Of a stretch of 58,782 nucleotides of DNA, positions 51,980 to 58,782 are shown piece by piece. Source of the stretch: Rhodobacter sp. (GTDB taxonomy: Bacteria; Pseudomonadota; Alphaproteobacteria; Rhodobacterales; Rhodobacteraceae); NCBI GenBank assembly GCA_027490955.1, contig JAIXXB010000001.1:1-58782 (forward strand). Direction: 5' to 3'. The translations under genes and the position numbers were made by a program. The notes beneath the pieces were generated by a model, which was given only the letters and a program-made list of their open reading frames with translations, was not told the DNA's origin and ran no database searches. Position 1 is the stretch's first letter. The number at the start of each line of letters is the position of its first letter.

Positions 51980-52732
51980 GTGGCAGGGGAAGCACATAGC
52001 GAAGGCGGATTGGTTTTTCACCCGCTGGATCAGTTCAAAGTTACCCCGTTGTTTGGCGATGGGCCGGTTGAATGGTATACCATCACCAATGTGACGCTGT
52101 GGATGGCGCTGGCCGCCTTGGTTATCACGCTGGTTTTCGCCGTTGGCTCGCGCGGACGTGCGTTGGTGCCTTCGCGCCTCCAATCGGTGGGCGAGATGGC
52201 CTATGGCTTTATCCATAACATGATCGAAGAAGTGGCGGGCCATGACGGGGTCAAGTATTTCCCCATCATCATGACGCTGTTTTTGTTCATCCTTTCGGCC
52301 AATTTTCTGGGCCTGATCCCGATGTCTTTCACCCCCACATCGCATATTGCGGTATCGGCGGTGCTGGGCTTTGGCGTGTTCTTTTTCGTCACGCTTTTGG
52401 GCCTGTATAAGCACGGGCTGCATTTTCTGGGTATGTTCTGGATGTCGGATGCGCCGCTGGTTTTGCGCCCGATCATCGCCATCATCGAGGTGATTTCCTA
52501 TTTCGTGCGCCCTGTCAGCCATTCGATCCGTTTGGCGGGCAACATCATGGCAGGCCATGCGGTGATTAAGGTGTTCGCAGGCTTTGCCGCGATTGCGGCG
52601 ATCAGCCCCGTATCGGTTTTGGCCATCACCGCCATCTATGGGCTAGAGGTGCTGGTCGCCTTTATCCAAGCTTACGTCTTCACCATTCTGACCTGTGTCT
52701 ATCTGAAAGATGCCCTGCATCCAGGGCACTAA
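51980..52732 (+). CDS. atpB: ATP synthase Fo subunit a (GTG start)
   Basis: 250 residues. GTG 51980 gives [19 protein letters not shown], the expected N-terminus; an in-frame ATG at 51959 would overlap atpI. Proton-channel residues are in [13 protein letters not shown], with the essential arginine, and [24 protein letters not shown] lies nine bases ahead of GTG inside atpI. Confidence 0.95.
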   Translation: MAGEAHSEGGLVFHPLDQFKVTPLFGDGPVEWYTITNVTLWMALAALVITLVFAVGSRGRALVPSRLQSVGEMAYGFIHNMIEEVAGHDGVKYFPIIMTLFLFILSANFLGLIPMSFTPTSHIAVSAVLGFGVFFFVTLLGLYKHGLHFLGMFWMSDAPLVLRPIIAIIEVISYFVRPVSHSIRLAGNIMAGHAVIKVFAGFAAIAAISPVSVLAITAIYGLEVLVAFIQAYVFTILTCVYLKDALHPGH

Positions 52733-52780
52733 GGCGCAGTCAGTTTCCCATCTAACCTGTTACATCTTTAGGAGAATATC

Positions 52781-53017
52781 ATGGAAGGCAATATCGCAGC
52801 TATGGGTCAGTTCATCGGCGCTGGCCTTGCCGCAATCGGTTCGGGCGCGGCAGCTATTGGCGTGGGCCACGTGGCGGGCAATTTCTTGGCAGGCGCATTG
52901 CGCAACCCATCGGCAGCAGGTTCGCAAACCGCCACGCTGTTCATCGGTTTGGCCTTTGCCGAAGCTTTGGGGATCTTCTCGTTCCTTGTCGCTTTGCTGT
53001 TGATGTTCGCGGTCTAA
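52781..53017 (+). CDS. atpE: ATP synthase Fo subunit c
   Basis: 78-residue hairpin. The polar loop RNP is at residues 41-43 and the ion-binding glutamate is E61 in [10 protein letters not shown]. No sodium-type ligand pattern is obvious. It follows atpB by 48 bases with TAGGAG upstream. Confidence 0.97.
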   Translation: MEGNIAAMGQFIGAGLAAIGSGAAAIGVGHVAGNFLAGALRNPSAAGSQTATLFIGLAFAEALGIFSFLVALLLMFAV

Positions 53018-53095
53018 CCTTTCGACGTATCCTGAACGCGGGGAAGGGGCGGATTGCCCCTTCTTCGGTTTCCCATAGGGTCGGCGGAGGAATAG

Positions 53096-53629
53096 ATGAC
53101 CACGACAACCACAACCGAAGTTGCGGGCGAAGCCGCTAAGGCGGGCATGCCTCAGCTAGACTTTTCGACATTCCCCAACCAGATTTTCTGGCTGTTGGTG
53201 ACGCTGACGGTGATTTATCTGGTGCTCTCGCGCGTGGCCCTGCCGCGCATTGGCGGCACGATTGCAAATCGCAAAGGCACGATCACCGCAGATTTGTCGG
53301 CGGCCGAAGAGCTAAAGCAAAAGGCCGTGGCGGCAGAGGCCGCCTATAACGAAGCGCTGGCCAATGCCCGCAGCGAAGCGGCCAAGATTATCGCGGCAGC
53401 CAAGGCGGATATTCAGGCCGATTTGGCCAAAGCCGGCGCCAAGGCCGATGCGGAAATCGCGGCGAAGGCGGCAGAGTCGTCCAAGCGGATCGACGAGATC
53501 AAGCAAGGCGCAGTGGCGGCCGTGGAAACGGTGGCCAAAGATACCGCTGCCGAATTGGTCGGCGCTTTGGGCGGCAAGGCGGATGCAGCGGCCATCTCGG
53601 CGGCGGTTGCTGCGCGTTTGAAAGGGTAA
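53096..53629 (+). CDS. atpG: ATP synthase Fo subunit b'
   Basis: 177 residues. One membrane segment ([18 protein letters not shown]) near residue 27 is followed by a long alanine/lysine/glutamate helix that forms the peripheral stalk with b. The b' paralogue is typical of photosynthetic and related alphaproteobacteria. Four bases before the b gene. Confidence 0.92.
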   Translation: MTTTTTTEVAGEAAKAGMPQLDFSTFPNQIFWLLVTLTVIYLVLSRVALPRIGGTIANRKGTITADLSAAEELKQKAVAAEAAYNEALANARSEAAKIIAAAKADIQADLAKAGAKADAEIAAKAAESSKRIDEIKQGAVAAVETVAKDTAAELVGALGGKADAAAISAAVAARLKG

Positions 53630-53633
53630 TGCG

Positions 53634-54191
53634 ATGAAACTGAAACTTGCCCTTGGCCTGTCGGTTTGTGCCAGCCCCGCGCTGGCCGCCTCTGGGCCGT
53701 TCTTCTCGCTTTACAACACCAATTTCGTGGTGCTGCTGGGCTTTTTGGTTTTTGTCGGCATTTTGCTGTGGAAAAAGGTTCCTGCCGTGTTGGGCGGGGT
53801 TTTGGACAAGCGTGCGGCGCAGATCAAATCTGATCTGGACGAGGCGCGCGCCCTGCGGGACGAGGCAAAGGCGCTGCTGGCCAGCTATGAGCAAAAGCAA
53901 AAAGATGTGGCCGAGCAGTCGGCGCGTATCATTGCCAATGCCAAAGACGAGGCCCATGCCGCCGCAGCAACCGCCAAGGATGATTTGGCCCAATCCATCG
54001 CGCGCCGTATGGCTGCGGCCAGCGATCAAATCACTTCGGCCGAAGCGGCGGCAATTGCGGCGGTGCGCAACCAAGCGATCAGTGTGGCCGTTGCGGCTGC
54101 AGGCGAAGTCTTGGCCAAGCAATCCAGCCCCGCCAGCGCCAGCGCGTCGATTGATGCGGCCATTGCTGTGGTAGAAGCGAAGTTTCACTAA
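53634..54191 (+). CDS. atpF: ATP synthase Fo subunit b
   Basis: 185 residues. The N-terminus reads as a cleavable or retained leader (MKLKLALGLSVCASPALAAS) before the membrane segment FVVLLGFLVFVGILLW. The rest is the stalk coiled coil (LDEARALRDEAKALLASYEQK). Last gene before a terminator; F1 genes are not in the window. Confidence 0.92.
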   Translation: MKLKLALGLSVCASPALAASGPFFSLYNTNFVVLLGFLVFVGILLWKKVPAVLGGVLDKRAAQIKSDLDEARALRDEAKALLASYEQKQKDVAEQSARIIANAKDEAHAAAATAKDDLAQSIARRMAAASDQITSAEAAAIAAVRNQAISVAVAAAGEVLAKQSSPASASASIDAAIAVVEAKFH

Positions 54192-54221
54192 AGCTGCACT
54201 CAGGCTGTGACCCAAAATTGC

Positions 54222-54253
54222 AAAAGGCCCAAGGAAAACCTTGGGCCTTTTTC
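54222..54253. terminator. Bidirectional terminator after atpF
   Basis: A perfect 13-bp stem (54222-54234 with 54239-54251) with loop AAAA is flanked by A- and T-runs, so it can end the atp transcript and the convergent OmpA-family transcript. Confidence 0.92.
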
Positions 54254-54287
54254 TTTGGGTGGGGCGCTTGCCTGCGCTGCGCCGCCC

Positions 54288-54938
54288 TTATTGGGTGGGG
54301 CGAATGATGATTTCGACGCGGCGGTTTTGCGCGCGCCCTGCATCTGTCAGGTTCGAGGCAATCGGCGCATCTTCGCCGCGCCCCATAGTGACCACGCGGC
54401 CAGCAGGCACGCCATTATTGACCAGAACAGTGGCAACCGATGCTGCGCGGCGCTGCGACAAATCTTGGTTCAGCGCGGCATTGCCGACATTGTCGGTATG
54501 GCCAATCACTTCGATACGGCTGGCGGGATAGTCGATCAGGTTGCGGGCCACAGCGCGCAAATCGGATGTCAGGTCAGGGCGCAGGGCGGCGCTGCCCGTG
54601 GCAAACAGCACGTCCTGCGGCATGTTCACAATCAACCGATCCCCCGCATTGGTGACGGAGATATTCGAATTGCCGATCGAGTTGCGCAAAGCGGCGGCTT
54701 GTTTATCTAATGTTGCGCCAATGGCTGCGCCCACTGCGCTGCCAAATGCACCGCCAATGACTGTGTTTTTCAGGCGGTCGTCCTTGCTGGTCGCGCCAAT
54801 GAACGCGCCAATCATGCCGCCCAAAACCGCGCCATTTGCCGTGCGGGTTTGCCCGTTGCTGGGTTCGGGGCCGGGGCTGCAGGCGGTCAGCCCGACGGCG
54901 GATGCCAAGGTAAGCGCGATTACGGAACGTGTGGTCAT
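54288..54938 (-). CDS. OmpA-family outer-membrane lipoprotein with glycine zipper
   Basis: 216 residues from ATG 54938. Lipobox LTAC is near residue 18. A glycine-zipper membrane region (GAVLGGMIGAFIGATS, GGAFGSAVGAAIGAT) precedes the OmpA peptidoglycan-binding domain, with GHTDNVGNAALNQDLSQRRAASV and GRAQNRRVEI. It anchors outer membrane to peptidoglycan. YiaD-like in layout. Confidence 0.9.
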   Translation of the reverse strand: MTTRSVIALTLASAVGLTACSPGPEPSNGQTRTANGAVLGGMIGAFIGATSKDDRLKNTVIGGAFGSAVGAAIGATLDKQAAALRNSIGNSNISVTNAGDRLIVNMPQDVLFATGSAALRPDLTSDLRAVARNLIDYPASRIEVIGHTDNVGNAALNQDLSQRRAASVATVLVNNGVPAGRVVTMGRGEDAPIASNLTDAGRAQNRRVEIIIRPTQ

Positions 54939-55013
54939 TTTCTGCCTCTGATTGTCGCGGGCGTTTTGCCCTGCGGGCAGAATACACCCGCAGGCTGCCA
55001 CGGGGCCAGTGGT

Positions 55014-55886
55014 TTAGCGCGGCGCGGCGATTTCTTGCGCATGGGCGGGGTCTGGGCCGCGCGCCTCGGCGCGGGCAGATTCCCATCCCAGCATGGCGCG
55101 CTTTAGCGGCAGGCCCCAGTGATAGCCGCCCAATTCCCCCGTGCTGCGCAAGACGCGGTGGCATGGGATCAGCAGGGAAATGGGGTTGCGCCCCACAGCA
55201 GTTGCGGCGGCACGCACAGCGCGGGGCGCACCTGCGGCGGCGGCAATCTGGCTATAGCTGGTGACATGGGCGGGCGGAATGCGCAAAAGCGCTTCCCACA
55301 CTTTGATGTTCAGCGGGCTGCCCATCAGATGCAGCGCGCCGCCACGGCCAGCAAGTGCGCTGCGCCCCAAATCGCCCGCGCGGGCATCGGCGGCAAACTG
55401 CGCCTTGGGCCAGCGGGCCTGCAAGTCGGCCATAGCCCAATCTTGCCCTTTTTCAGCGGCAAAACCCAACCCGCAAATGCCGCGCTCAGTGGCCATCACC
55501 AAGGCAGGGCCAAAGGCGCTGTCCACCCAGTCCCAGCCAATGCGCAGGCCAGCGCCGCCGCGCGCATATTCGCCAGGGCGCATCGCCTCCCATGTCAGGA
55601 ACAGATCATGCAGGCGCGATGTGCCCGACAGGCCCACATCTTGCGCCACCGCAAGGGTGGTAAAGCGCTGCGCCAGCAGGCTGCGGGCATGGCCCAGCGC
55701 CAGATATTGCTGATAGCGCTGGGGCGAGACGCCGACCCATGCGGAAAACACCCGCTGAAAATGCGCCTCGGACAGGCCCATCTGCGCAGAGATTTCCGCC
55801 AAGGTCAGCGCGCGCGGGGCGGCATCGATAACGGCCAATGCGCGGGCGATCAGGGCATAATGATAAGGGGTGTCATGCGGGCTCAT
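55014..55886 (-). CDS. Bifunctional AraC-type regulator / methylated-DNA-protein cysteine methyltransferase
   Basis: 290 residues from ATG 55886. The N-terminal AraC-type helix-turn-helix (ALTLAEISAQMGLSEAHFQRVFSAWVG) is joined to an alkyltransferase domain whose active site is LIPCHRVLRSTGELGGYHWG. It lacks the Ada N-terminal zinc domain that senses phosphotriester damage, so it repairs O6-alkylguanine, but adaptive-response induction is unlikely to follow the E. coli model. Divergent from nth. Confidence 0.9.
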   Translation of the reverse strand: MSPHDTPYHYALIARALAVIDAAPRALTLAEISAQMGLSEAHFQRVFSAWVGVSPQRYQQYLALGHARSLLAQRFTTLAVAQDVGLSGTSRLHDLFLTWEAMRPGEYARGGAGLRIGWDWVDSAFGPALVMATERGICGLGFAAEKGQDWAMADLQARWPKAQFAADARAGDLGRSALAGRGGALHLMGSPLNIKVWEALLRIPPAHVTSYSQIAAAAGAPRAVRAAATAVGRNPISLLIPCHRVLRSTGELGGYHWGLPLKRAMLGWESARAEARGPDPAHAQEIAAPR

Positions 55887-55976
55887 GGTGCAAAGGTAGC
55901 GGCAGGCGCAGGCAAAAGCGATCCGAAACTTGCGCAAAACCCTTGCGCGGGCGGGCAGGGCGGGGCAAAAGATGCC

Positions 55977-56621
55977 ATGGTCAAACAGCTTGATTACGCC
56001 ACGCTGACGCGGATTTTTGAAACCTTCGCAGCGGGCGAGCCGCAGCCGAAGGGCGAGTTGCACCACACCAATGCCTATACGCTGCTGGTGGCGGTCGCGC
56101 TGTCGGCGCAGGCCACGGATGTGGGGGTTAACAAGGCCACCCGTGCGCTGTTTGACAGTGTCGATACCCCGCAAAAGATGCTGGATTTGGGCGAAGAGGG
56201 GTTGATCCAGCATATCAAAACCATTGGCCTGTTCCGCGCCAAGGCGCGCAATGTGATGAAAATGGCGCAGGCATTGGTGCAGGACTATGGCGGGGAAGTG
56301 CCGTCATCACGCGCAGCGCTGACCTCGCTTGCAGGGGTGGGGCGCAAAACGGCGAATGTGGTGCTGAATATGTGGTTCCATCTGCCCGCGCAGGCGGTGG
56401 ATACCCATATCTTTCGCGTGGGCAACCGCACAGGCATTGCCGTGGGGCGCGACGAGACAGCGGTCGAGCGCGCAATTGAAGATCATGTCCCTGCCCGCTT
56501 TCAACAGCACGCGCACCACTGGCTAATTCTGCACGGGCGGTATATCTGCACCGCACGCGCGCCCAAATGCAGCATCTGCCCCATTGCAGCTGACTGCCTG
56601 TTTACGGAGAAAACCCTATGA
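55977..56621 (+). CDS. nth: Endonuclease III
   Basis: DNA glycosylase/AP lyase for oxidised pyrimidines. 214 residues from ATG 55977 (MVKQLDY). The helix-hairpin-helix is LAGVGRKTANVVLN, with the catalytic lysine in it and the aspartate in VDTHIFRV. The 4Fe-4S ligands are CTARAPKCSICPIAADC near the C-terminus, spacing 6-2-5. The upstream in-frame open stretch overlaps the divergent gene and is not coding. Overlaps the kinase gene by four bases. Confidence 0.94.
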   Translation: MVKQLDYATLTRIFETFAAGEPQPKGELHHTNAYTLLVAVALSAQATDVGVNKATRALFDSVDTPQKMLDLGEEGLIQHIKTIGLFRAKARNVMKMAQALVQDYGGEVPSSRAALTSLAGVGRKTANVVLNMWFHLPAQAVDTHIFRVGNRTGIAVGRDETAVERAIEDHVPARFQQHAHHWLILHGRYICTARAPKCSICPIAADCLFTEKTL

Positions 56622-57601
56622 AGCGGTATCAGGTTGTCGGCATCGGCAATGCGATTGTTGATGTGTTCACGCAGGCGGATGACACCTTTCTAGAAATGAT
56701 GGGCATTGAAAAAGGCATCATGCAGCTTGTGGAACGCGAGCGCGGCGAAATGCTGTATGGCGCGATGCAAAACCGTGTGCAGGCGGCAGGCGGATCGGTG
56801 GCCAATACGCTGGCAGGGCTGGGCAGCCTTGGGCTGACCACGGGTTTTATCGGCCGTGTGCATGATGATGCGCTGGGGCGGTTTTATGCGCAAACCATGG
56901 CAGATGGCGGCACAGATTTTGTCAATGCCCCCGTCGCGGGCGGAGAGTTGCCAACCTCGCGCAGCATGATTTTTGTCGCCCCCGATGGCGAGAGGTCGAT
57001 GAACACCTATCTTGGGATTTCCTCGGAATTGGGGCCTGATGATGTGGCCGATAGCGTGGCCGGAAACTGCGATTACTTGTTCCTTGAAGGGTATCTGTAC
57101 GACAAGCCCAAGGGAAAACAGGCGTTCGAACGCGCCGCCAAACTGTGCCGCGCGGCGGGGGGGCAGGCGGGAATTGCCCTGTCAGACCCGTTCTGCGTGG
57201 ATCGCCACCGCGCCGATTTTCGCAGGCTTGTGCGGGATTTGGACTATGTGATCGGCAATGAACATGAATGGTCTAGCCTGTATGAATGTGATCTGGACAG
57301 CGCGCTGACACAGGCCGCGGCGGATGCGGGCACAGTGGTGTGCACGCGCTCGGGCGACGAGGTGATCGTGCTGCGCGGCGATGAAAAGGTGCATGTGCCC
57401 GTGCGCCGCGTGGTGCCTGTCGATGCCACAGGCGCGGGCGATCAATTTGCCGCAGGGTTCCTGTTTGGGCTGGCCACTGGCCGCGATTTGGCCACGGCAG
57501 GCCGCATGGGCTGCGTGGCGGCAGCAGAGGTGATCAGCCATTTCGGCGCGCGGCCCGAAGCGGACATGCGCGCGCTATTTGCCGCGCAAAATTTGATTTA
57601 A
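56618..57601 (+). CDS. PfkB-family carbohydrate/nucleoside kinase (adenosine-kinase-like)
   Basis: 327 residues. N-terminal GIGNAIVDV, substrate-binding GGSVANTLAGLGSLG, and the catalytic anion hole DATGAGDQFAAGFLFG near the C-terminus. Closest in pattern to adenosine kinase-like PfkB proteins of alphaproteobacteria. Substrate not determined. It overlaps the nth stop by four bases and is followed ten bases later by a small ORF. Confidence 0.9.
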   Translation: MKRYQVVGIGNAIVDVFTQADDTFLEMMGIEKGIMQLVERERGEMLYGAMQNRVQAAGGSVANTLAGLGSLGLTTGFIGRVHDDALGRFYAQTMADGGTDFVNAPVAGGELPTSRSMIFVAPDGERSMNTYLGISSELGPDDVADSVAGNCDYLFLEGYLYDKPKGKQAFERAAKLCRAAGGQAGIALSDPFCVDRHRADFRRLVRDLDYVIGNEHEWSSLYECDLDSALTQAAADAGTVVCTRSGDEVIVLRGDEKVHVPVRRVVPVDATGAGDQFAAGFLFGLATGRDLATAGRMGCVAAAEVISHFGARPEADMRALFAAQNLI

Positions 57602-57611
57602 GGGGAACGCG

Positions 57612-57779
57612 ATGGACTATAGCAAATCGGGCAATGCCAAGGCTGTGAAAGGCCAACCCAAACATAAAGTGGGCATCAAAGGGCTGGGCGCCGAGAAAAG
57701 CCCAACGGGCGGGCGGCCCAGTAAGGAAGAACTGGTCGCAAAGTTGAAAGCGGCGGCAGAGGCGAAGAAGGCCGAATAA
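57612..57779 (+). CDS. Small basic conserved protein
   Basis: 55 residues: opens MDYSKSGNAKAV, then KVGIKGLGAEKSPTGGRPSKEEL, and ends in an alanine/lysine helix. A GGGGAA lies about eight bases before ATG 57612 and the ORF is ten bases after the kinase stop. Codon use is like neighbours. I do not recognise a function; the composition suggests nucleic-acid binding or a chaperone-like disordered protein. Confidence 0.6.
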   Translation: MDYSKSGNAKAVKGQPKHKVGIKGLGAEKSPTGGRPSKEELVAKLKAAAEAKKAE

Positions 57780-58010
57780 TCACCGCCTTTTTGATGCCCA
57801 GTATTGGTCAATTCTTTGCAAAGTTTTGGCAACGAATTGATGCGCAGAAAATAGACTGTTTTTATCTGCTATAAATTTTGGTATTATTTATACGCGGAAA
57901 TACTGTATAAATTCAGCAGTGCCTCCACGCTTGCCAATTTCCAGCCGTCCAAGCTATAGCTTGGGCACAAAACCGTATTGCGGTTTTATGGATTTATGGG
58001 AGCACTCTTC
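57780..58010 (+). promoter_or_regulatory. AT-rich upstream region of wzz
   Basis: This 231-base stretch is much AT-richer than the kinase operon. It contains a perfect 16-base palindrome CCAAGCTATAGCTTGG (57949-57964) and a hairpin AAAACCG-TATTG-CGGTTTT (57969-57987) about 25 bases before the wzz ATG. TATAAA occurs twice as possible -10 elements. No ORF is supported. It marks the start of a probable polysaccharide locus. Confidence 0.45.
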
Positions 58011-58664
58011 ATGTCTGACATCCGCCAATCCGCAGATGATGAAATTGACCTCCTTGAACTGTTTGGCACGATTTGGGATGCAAAATGGACAATCCTGCTG
58101 GGCACAGTATCGGCCTTGGCCGTTGGTTTGGCGGCATCTTTTGCGATTCCAAAAACATATACGCTGTCAACACCAATTAAACCTGCCGCTGATTCGGTTT
58201 TTATCGATTTATTGCCGATTGCATCATTTAAAAAGAAGTTGACGGTTGCATTGGATTTGGGCGACGCGAAGGCTGATGATGTTGGCGTGGTTGATGGTAA
58301 GTATGTCTTTGATGCGTTCGTATCCGAATTCAATGATTATGAGGAAATAGTTGAAGTCATCAAATCCACGTCTGTGGTTGCAGATATTTCAAAAGAACTT
58401 ACGGCTGATGAAAAAAATGAATTACTTTTGAAGTTGGCGAAGCAGTTTAAGTTAACGCCACCATCAAAAGCTGAAGGCTTTTGGGATGCCTCTTTCAAAT
58501 GGCGTGATGCTGACGAGGGCATAGAAATTTTGCAAAATGCTATGCTAATGGCTTTACAGAATACCAAGGAAAAAATAATAAACGAAGCAGAGACTACGTC
58601 AGATGTTTTGCAAAAAGCCTACCGAAAAGAATTAGAAGACATTCAAATCAGCGTAGATGTTTTT
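58011..58664 (+). pseudogene. Wzz-type chain-length determinant, truncated by IS insertion
   Basis: N-terminal 218 codons of a Wzz-family inner-membrane protein from ATG 58011. The opening DEIDLLELFGTIWDAKWTILLG and membrane segment (residues about 18-42) are typical; a periplasmic helical part follows and the second membrane segment is missing. At 58665 the insertion sequence begins, and the frame runs on for 36 IS-encoded residues to a stop at 58773-58775. Whether the gene resumes beyond the IS cannot be seen. Wzz would set O-antigen or exopolysaccharide length; this copy is very probably inactive. Confidence 0.85.
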
Positions 58665-58782
58665 CTAGGCTCAGGACTCATAGCCAGAACAATACGATTG
58701 CGGCAAGTGCGCCGGCGGACAGGAAGATTTCTGGGCGTCGGTCGAACCGCATGGCGACCCTACGCCAATCCTTGATGCGCCC
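58665..58782 (-). mobile_element. IS5-family insertion sequence, right-edge fragment
   Basis: The terminal repeat CTAGGCTCAGGACTCAT (58665-58681) marks the IS edge inside wzz; the element continues past the window. The repeat pairs with the one at 101-117. Both copies have the transposase on the minus strand. CTAG may be the target duplication. Confidence 0.87.
58678..58782 (-). CDS. IS5-family transposase, C-terminal fragment
   Basis: The final 34 residues of a transposase: RIKDWRRVAMRFDRRPEIF, then LSAGALAAIVLFWL and a TGA stop at 58678-58680. The first part is the conserved basic C-terminal block of IS5-type DDE transposases. With the N-terminal piece at the left edge it defines one IS type present at two sites. 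Confidence 0.85.
   Translation of the reverse strand, partial: GRIKDWRRVAMRFDRRPEIFLSAGALAAIVLFWL

Noticed and set aside
55119-55976. Long N-terminal extension of Nth
   Set aside because: The open frame lies antisense to the alkyltransferase gene; the endonuclease family begins at the ATG at 55977.
1-58782. Circular 59-kb replicon closed through the IS
   Set aside because: The two edge fragments are in the right orientation to join, but core ribosomal and ATP synthase genes and the commonness of IS-bounded draft contigs make a chromosomal contig far more likely.

Overview
The window looks like one draft contig from a marine alphaproteobacterium of the family Rhodobacteraceae (roseobacter-type). 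Support: high overall GC, many ATGA four-base gene overlaps, an AapJQMP amino-acid transporter, MipZ, split b and b' ATP synthase subunits, an ATP12 chaperone, and the order rpmH-rnpA-yidD-(ttcA)-yidC-MOSC-engB-argB. Both window edges fall inside an IS5-family insertion sequence, in the same orientation. The left edge holds the transposase N-terminus and one terminal repeat; the right edge holds the C-terminus and the other. The right copy has cut a chain-length-determinant (Wzz) gene.

Layout. 1-5.5 kb: end of the spc operon and alpha operon (rplO, secY, adk, rpsM, rpsK, rpoA, rplQ). 5.6-9.2 kb: rarA, crcB, an RluA-family synthase, ATP12 chaperone. 9.4-14.1 kb: aapJQMP. 14.3-24.2 kb: terC, then a long leftward housekeeping block (sixA, a ferredoxin-like protein, argB, engB, MOSC, yidC, a GGDEF/EAL protein, ttcA, yidD, rnpA, rpmH). 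24.4-26.1 kb: an orphan histidine kinase and tRNA-Arg(ACG). 26.2-35.1 kb: a leftward catabolic operon (SDR dehydrogenase, sugar ABC transporter, two-piece transketolase, SMP-30 lactonase) with a divergent LysR gene. 35.1-39.1 kb: a bacterial pentameric ligand-gated channel homologue, an EamA exporter with its LysR regulator, and a rhamnosyltransferase-like protein. 39.1-41.2 kb: an accessory islet with a solitary BrnA-like protein and an AT-rich, YRDD-type reverse transcriptase. 41.2-48.2 kb: ffh with a candidate upstream small RNA, three tandem GNAT acetyltransferases, chorismate mutase, rpsP-rimM-trmD, a leftward brnTA toxin-antitoxin pair, rplS and rpmE. 48.3-54.3 kb: mipZ, matB, arsR and the ATP synthase Fo genes atpI-B-E-b'-b. 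54.3-58.8 kb: an OmpA lipoprotein, an Ada-like methyltransferase, nth, a PfkB kinase, a small ORF, and the IS-truncated wzz.

Most of the window is conserved core. The points worth attention are the reverse transcriptase islet, the channel homologue, the transketolase/SMP-30 operon, 11-bp tandem GTATGG repeats at two loci, a palindrome family beside ribosomal protein genes, a candidate sRNA ahead of ffh, and three regulators whose promoters imply leaderless mRNAs. Names rest on motif recognition by eye; no database search was run.
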